Source: Flammula alnicola (Eukaryota; Basidiomycota; Agaricomycetes; Agaricales; Strophariaceae). From it: a DNA stretch of 38,400 nt. Position numbers and translations under genes: made by a program. Under the pieces are notes generated by a model, which had not been told where the DNA came from, made no database searches, and was given only the letters and a program-made list of their open reading frames with translations. Shown here in pieces: positions 34,561 to 38,400 of this stretch (the stretch's first letter is position 1; each line of letters opens with the position of its first letter). The stretch covers positions 1-38,400 of the forward strand of contig JADNRV010000401.1 in NCBI GenBank assembly GCA_015499995.1, given 5' to 3'.

Positions 34561-35199
34561 TTAAGAGCCGCCGGACAATGTGGAACTTCGACTCACCCAA
34601 AATGTCATTGTCATGACAACCTTCTCTAGCATTGATTCGAAGTCGCCCTCAACATTGAGTCGAAGGGAGCTTGTGAGCCATAATCGTTGTGCGAGTACCG
34701 TTCTGCTTTCCTCGTTGTCTCGTGCTGTCATCGCGATCACCCCGAAAATCCATTCTGTTCCGGTGGTTAGACACCATGAGATCGAGGCCAACCTGTTGAA
34801 TGGGAAATTGAGCTCCTTCTGAGTTCGTTATCAAAGTCAATGCTCACCTTGATTGCTGCAAGCTAAAGAAATGGGAAAAAAAAAAACTTAAATAATAGTT
34901 TGATGATACTAGAATCAACCAGCATACATTGCAGTACATTCTCCCACGACCTGTGGTATATGTTCATCCAATTTGGCGGAATGCTCGTCACTCTTTGCTT
35001 CAAGCACATAAAAGCGATGCGATCCATCCCCTATATCAAGGTCATGGAGCTGTGCTGTCACGGATTGTATATTCGACATCTTGAGAATTTTCTTCCTGGT
35101 GTCCGATCCTGCAATTAACAGATGTCAGAGAAATAGAGAAGTTCAGACTGGCTGATGCCTCCAGTGAATCAATGTACTGACCTAAACTGAATTGTCTCC
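34561..35199 (-). pseudogene. 5' truncated host gene, possible PD-(D/E)XK nuclease-like fold
   Basis: Exons on the minus strand: about 35199-35182 (RQFSL, cut at its 5' side), 35108-34928, 34862-34848 (15-nt microexon) and 34792-34561 (stop TTA at 34561-34563). All phases agree and give about 147 residues. Text seen: SDTRKKILKMSNIQSVTAQL, GSHRFYVLEAKSDEHS, HIPQVVGECTAILQQS, SISWCLTTGTEWIFGVIAM. The E-x-K in VLEAK after an acidic region recalls motif II of PD-(D/E)XK nucleases, and the CLTTGTEWIFG block is familiar from uncharacterised basidiomycete proteins. The function is unknown. The copia LTR sequence starts right at the beginning of the first exon, so the upstream part of the gene is missing here. 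The reading frame is open from the LTR into the exon, so a chimeric product is conceivable. An internal ATG at 35079 could serve as a start. Confidence 0.6.
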
Positions 35200-35591
35200 T
35201 GTAGTTACGAACGCAGTGAGTAACTCTCAGACGACACACGGTAGGTGTAAACGGCTCTATTGTACCTGTAGTTACGAACGCAGTGAGTAACTCTACAGGA
35301 ATGAATTTAGTAAATAAGCTAATGAATAGCAGAAAGGATAAACTGACCTCAGACGACACACGGTAGGTGTAAACGGCTGGGGTGCAGTTTTCCGTTGATA
35401 GGAAAATAATAGGCTCGCGGAAAGTGCCGCGAGCGATCGCTCGAGATGTGAGCGGGTAGGTGAATAAGCGGGCGCGTATGATATAGCCGCCTGACGCGGC
35501 TATAGCATTCGGTCGCCCGACGTGGTAAGTAAGAATGAAAAGAAATAAGAATACATGCACCCGTTAAGGGCCATGCCTGGTTCCCTCAACA
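35200..35591 (-). repeat. 3' LTR of the copia element with duplicated tail
   Basis: On the minus strand it starts TGTTGAGGG at 35591. The end contains CCGTTTACACC...CGTCTGAG and AGTTACTC...GTAACTACAGG. These two blocks occur twice: once separated by 55 nt (35265-35379, copy A) and once directly joined (35198-35257, copy B). The 5' LTR is not in the window, so the true LTR boundary cannot be set. Confidence 0.7.
35293..35347 (-). other. 55-nt intron-like block inside the LTR
   Basis: On the minus strand it begins GTCAGT, ends CTGTAG, and has TTTACTAAAT (branch-point-like) about 15 nt before the end. Its length is typical for introns in this genome. The neighbouring copy B of the flanks lacks exactly these 55 nt, joined at CTGAG|AGTTAC. 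Confidence 0.6.
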
Positions 35592-35616
35592 CTCCCCTAA
35601 GCAGGATGGCCCACTC

Positions 35617-37456
35617 CTAATCCATCAGGCCTAGCATGTAGCATTGAGACTCCGTTGCTTCGCGTGATAGAGGCTTCGTGAGGACGTCGGCGAGGTTCTC
35701 CTTGGATGGGACGTGCACCACCGCGACATCTCCGTCACCAACTCGTTCCCGTATGTAGTGGTAGCGAATATGAATGTGTTTCGCCTTCTTATGGCCCTTC
35801 TTGCTCTTTGTGAGAGCAATAGATCCGGTGTTGTCATTGTAGAGGACTGCCGGTGTGGGCTGCTCAAGACCTGCTTCTCGCATGAATGAAAACATCCATA
35901 CTGCCTGTTGACATGCACGGCTCGTCGCCATGTACTCCGCCTCCGTAGTAGATAACGCCACCGTGTCCTGGCGCTTCGAGCTCCAGGAAACAGGCCCGCC
36001 TGCCATTGTAAAGATGTAGGCGCCCGTCGAGCGGCCTGTGTCTAGGAGATCTCCAGCGTAGTCGGCGTCAACGAATCCGTATGGTTTGATTCCCTCCCTG
36101 GTTCCCTTGTGATACGATATTTTGTAGTCCAGTGTGGCCTTGATGTATGCAAGGACGTGCATTAGTGCTTTCCAATGCTCCGGTCCAGGATTAATTTGAA
36201 AACGGGCAAGCAGGTTGACAGCGAATGAGAGATCGGGTCTTGACGCGACTTGCGCCCACATAACGCTTCCCAGTGCTTCGCGGTAGGGCTTGTCAGCCAT
36301 AAAGTGGCGATCCGCATCCGTAGACGCACAATCCTTTAGCGATAAGTCGATCCCAACTGGTAGCGGTGTATACTTGGGATTGCAGTCTGCCATACCGAAA
36401 CGTTGTAATATCCGTTCGAGGTATGGTCGTTGTGATAAGGTGATTTCGCCGGTTTTCTTGTCCTGTCGCATACTCATCCCGAGTATGAATCTGCCCTTTT
36501 CCTCGTCATCCTCCACCCTCTTAATGTCATACGAGCTCTCCAACTCCCCTATCGCCTTTATCTCCTCTCCCTCTGTCGACGAGCCACCAATCACATCGTC
36601 CGTGTAGGTAACATTCAATGTGTACTGCCCGTCGATTACGCGATGTCTAACGCATGGATCTGCTCTTGATTGGTAGTAGCCGAGAGCGTCGTATGTCCCG
36701 GACAACTCGTCTTCCCAGTCGTGGGCGCCTGCCATCATACCATACACGGTTTTATGAGCGCGGTAGACTAGATTTTCCTCCCCTCGCCGAATGTAACCGG
36801 GTGCTTGGGCAGTGTAAACCTCGTATTTGTTGACGCTGTTGAGGTAGGCTGCCACGAAATCGATTTGCCAGAGTCTGAGTCCTAGATGCGCGATGATTGC
36901 GAGGCACATGCGCATGGACTCTAAACGTGCGACGGACGCATATGTCTGGTCGAAATCCACCCCAGGTATCTGGTTAAAACCTTGAGCCACGAGGCGGGCT
37001 TTCCTCTTGATAATATCGCCCCCGCCATCGTACTTGAATCCGTACACCCATTTCAGCCCAATCACTTTCTTCCCCACTGGCCTCGGCACCTTGCTAAATA
37101 CACCTCTCTTCTCCATCATCTGCATCTCTAAGTCCATCGGCGGTATCCAAAGCTCCCCTTGGCGCATTGCTTCTGTGTAGGATTTGGGTAAATAGGTGTC
37201 GGACTCTGCTGTGGCGAGGAGGGCTATGTATTCATCGAGATCGGATTGAAAATTGAGCATATGCTCCTTATGGAACTCAACGGCATCCAAATCCATGTCG
37301 TACGCAGGTACCGCCTGGGTTAAGTCATCTCCAGCCCAATCCTCTCCCCTATCCTTCGCGACCGTCTCCCTTTCTATTGACTCCGCGGACTCCGTAGCGG
37401 CAGCGGTAGGTTTCGCGATTCTCGTTGATCTGCGCGGAGGGGGAGGCGGTGCATCT
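35617..37456 (-). CDS. Copia pol: reverse transcriptase and RNase H
   Basis: Open frame on the minus strand from the hAT insertion to the stop at 35617-35619. RT starts with the linker GVFSKVPRPVGKKVIGLKWV. Next come KARLVAQGFNQIPGVDF, LWQIDFVAAYLNS (first catalytic Asp) and VYGMMAGAHDWED. The active site is YTDDV, where most copia elements have YVDDM or YVDDI. RNase H shows YGFVDADYAGD, ALSTTEAEYMA and YNDNTGSIAL, with KHIHIRYHYIRE and VPSKENLADVLTKPLS near the end. The frame is undamaged over its 613 codons, so the element was recently active or is young. The part next to the insertion is a Pro-rich linker (DAPPPPPRRSTRIAKP) between integrase and RT. Confidence 0.93.
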
Positions 37457-38072
37457 TAGTGTTTAAAGGTCCAGTCTTGGGACTGGAAAAAGACCGCAAC
37501 CAGACCGGACTGGACCGCAAAAAGACCGGACCAGCAGTCCGGTCTTTTGATTTTTGAGAATCAAAGACCGCAAAAAGACCGGTCTCGGTGGACCGGTCTT
37601 TGCGGTTAAGACCGGTCTGAACCGGCTACTTTTTAGCCCTGATTTATCCCTTCAAATCGGCCCCAAGGGCATCCAGATTGGTAAAGTTTTGGCTGAGAAA
37701 TAAATAAAACAGTCAAAAAGTTTCTAAAAGAGTAGAAAATGCGGAATATTAGTGTAGAACAGTCAATTCTCAACGAAATTTAACGTTCCAGGGCTCAATT
37801 TCAAGGTATATATTACGTCTACAAATATTACTGATATATATATATCAAATTACTGGTGGTTTGCATCGAAAAACCGGTCTTAGACCGGTTAAGACTGGTT
37901 AAGACCGGAATCTGGTTCAGACCGGTCCAAGACTGCAAAAGACCGACGTAGACCGGTCTGAATCGGTCCAGTCCGGTTTTTTGACATCTTGGGATGTATA
38001 TGGACCGGTCTCAGTCTCGGTCTATGTCCCTGGGGGCCAAAAGACCGGACTGGACCGGACTTTAAAACACTA
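37457..38072. mobile_element. Non-autonomous hAT-like fold-back element (MITE) inserted in copia pol
   Basis: 616 bp bounded by inverted ends TAGTGTTTAAAGGTCCAGTC (left) and, on the complement of the right end, TAGTGTTTTAAAGTCCGGTC. The flanks GTGCATCT (37449-37456) and GTGCGTCT (38073-38080) form an 8-bp target duplication with one mismatch. An 8-bp duplication and TAGTG-type ends are typical of hAT elements. It has no coding capacity. Both outer arms are packed with degenerate AGACCGGTCT units (eight ACCGGT palindromes in all), while the middle (about 37630-37870) is AT-rich and free of them. Mobilisation would need an hAT transposase from elsewhere. Confidence 0.88.
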
Positions 38073-38400
38073 GTGCGTCTGGTACGTCAGGACGTTGTAT
38101 ATTGAAGAGCTGCACGTTCCTGGTGCGTTGGCCCATATGCGCGTCTGTAGCACGGTGTCGAGGAGCGATGGGGTACGGTTGATGGACTTCAGCTGCAGGG
38201 GCGTCAGGCGCTGGATTAGGCGCCGGCTCCGCATTAGGATCAGGGGCTGATGGCTGCTCTGGCATGGGTGGTTCGTCGACTTCGTCGTTGAAGATGGGCT
38301 CATCATGAAGGGCTTCTTGGCTGAACAAGGTGCGATGCCCAGTACCTTCTTCAAAAATGACGTTCCGTGCCTTGATAATAATCCCTGTGTTGCGGTCAAG
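38073..38400 (-). CDS. Copia pol, integrase C-terminal part (runs off window)
   Basis: Minus-strand continuation of the copia polyprotein upstream of the insertion. It enters the window with LDRNTGIIIKARNVIFEEG, the conserved end of the copia integrase region, followed by TLFSQEALHDEPIFNDE and a Pro/Ala/Glu-rich linker (PPMPEQPSAPDPNAEPAP). The frame reaches the target duplication of the hAT-like element and is in phase with the pol frame on its other side. The insertion is therefore the only visible break. Confidence 0.85.

Larger units (their letters stand above)
35200..38400 (-). mobile_element. Ty1/copia LTR retrotransposon (3' part; continues beyond window)
   Basis: The element reads right to left. 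Pol coding ends at 35617, followed by a purine-rich tract (GGGGAG, minus strand, about 35592-35601) directly before TGTTGAGGGAA, the expected LTR start at 35591. The LTR extends leftward to a TGT...ACA end at 35267 (325 bp), or to 35200 if the duplicated tail is counted. The domain order integrase tail, reverse transcriptase, RNase H is typical of Ty1/copia. The 5' LTR, gag, protease and most of the integrase lie outside the window. Pol is interrupted by an hAT-like insertion at 37457-38072. Confidence 0.9.

Noticed and set aside
35042..35560. A 172-codon minus-strand frame through the LTR as an independent gene
   Set aside because: It has no in-frame ATG of its own at the 5' end and consists mostly of LTR sequence. 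I kept only the part overlapping the truncated host gene and the possibility of a chimeric transcript.

Overview
The window is nuclear DNA of a filamentous basidiomycete, most likely a wood- or litter-decaying agaricomycete. The genes are dense, on both strands, and cut by many introns of about 47-65 nt with GT-AG ends. The gene set fits that group: a secreted GH115 glucuronidase, expanded F-box and MYND-finger families, a TKL kinase with a C-terminal domain I know from agarics, and transposase-like genes fused to a 3'-5' exonuclease. No rRNA, tRNA or CRISPR was found. All exon models were read by eye from splice sites, frame continuity and family knowledge. No search was run.

Layout. 1-3855 (+): the 3' part of a MULE-like DDE transposase with a DEDDy exonuclease domain nested inside its catalytic core and a Cys-rich tail. 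5517-9782 (+): a 14-exon kinase whose N-terminus looks like the four-helix domain of MLKL/HeLo-type cell-death proteins. 10247-11038 (-): PIG-X/PBN1 subunit of GPI mannosyltransferase I, convergent with the kinase. 11274-14793 (+): three tandem MYND-finger copies, each broken in a different way. 15091-19615 (-): an intact, intron-rich GH115 gene with a signal peptide.

20170-27850 is a tandem segmental duplication carrying two nearly identical intact F-box genes (21330-23042 and 25865-27607). The second unit is split by about 1.4 kb of unrelated DNA. 28052-30638 (-) is ubiquitin hydrolase UBP6/USP14, divergent across about 400 bp from the ER protein BAP31/Yet3 (31039-32035, +). 32706-34449 (+) is a third, unrelated F-box gene.

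The right end is mobile-element territory. A Ty1/copia retrotransposon on the minus strand (35200 to the window end) lies directly against the 5' truncated remainder of a host gene (34561-35199, -). Its pol frame is split by a 616-bp hAT-type fold-back element (37457-38072) full of ACCGGT palindromes, with an 8-bp target duplication. The end of its LTR contains a 55-nt GT-AG intron-like block, and a second copy of the flanking sequence lacking exactly that block sits next to it.

The most interesting items are the MLKL-like kinase architecture, the exonuclease nested in a DDE core, and the 'spliced' LTR-end duplicate. The housekeeping genes (PIG-X, UBP6, BAP31) do not form a pathway with their neighbours; the order looks like ordinary fungal synteny interrupted by duplications and transposons.
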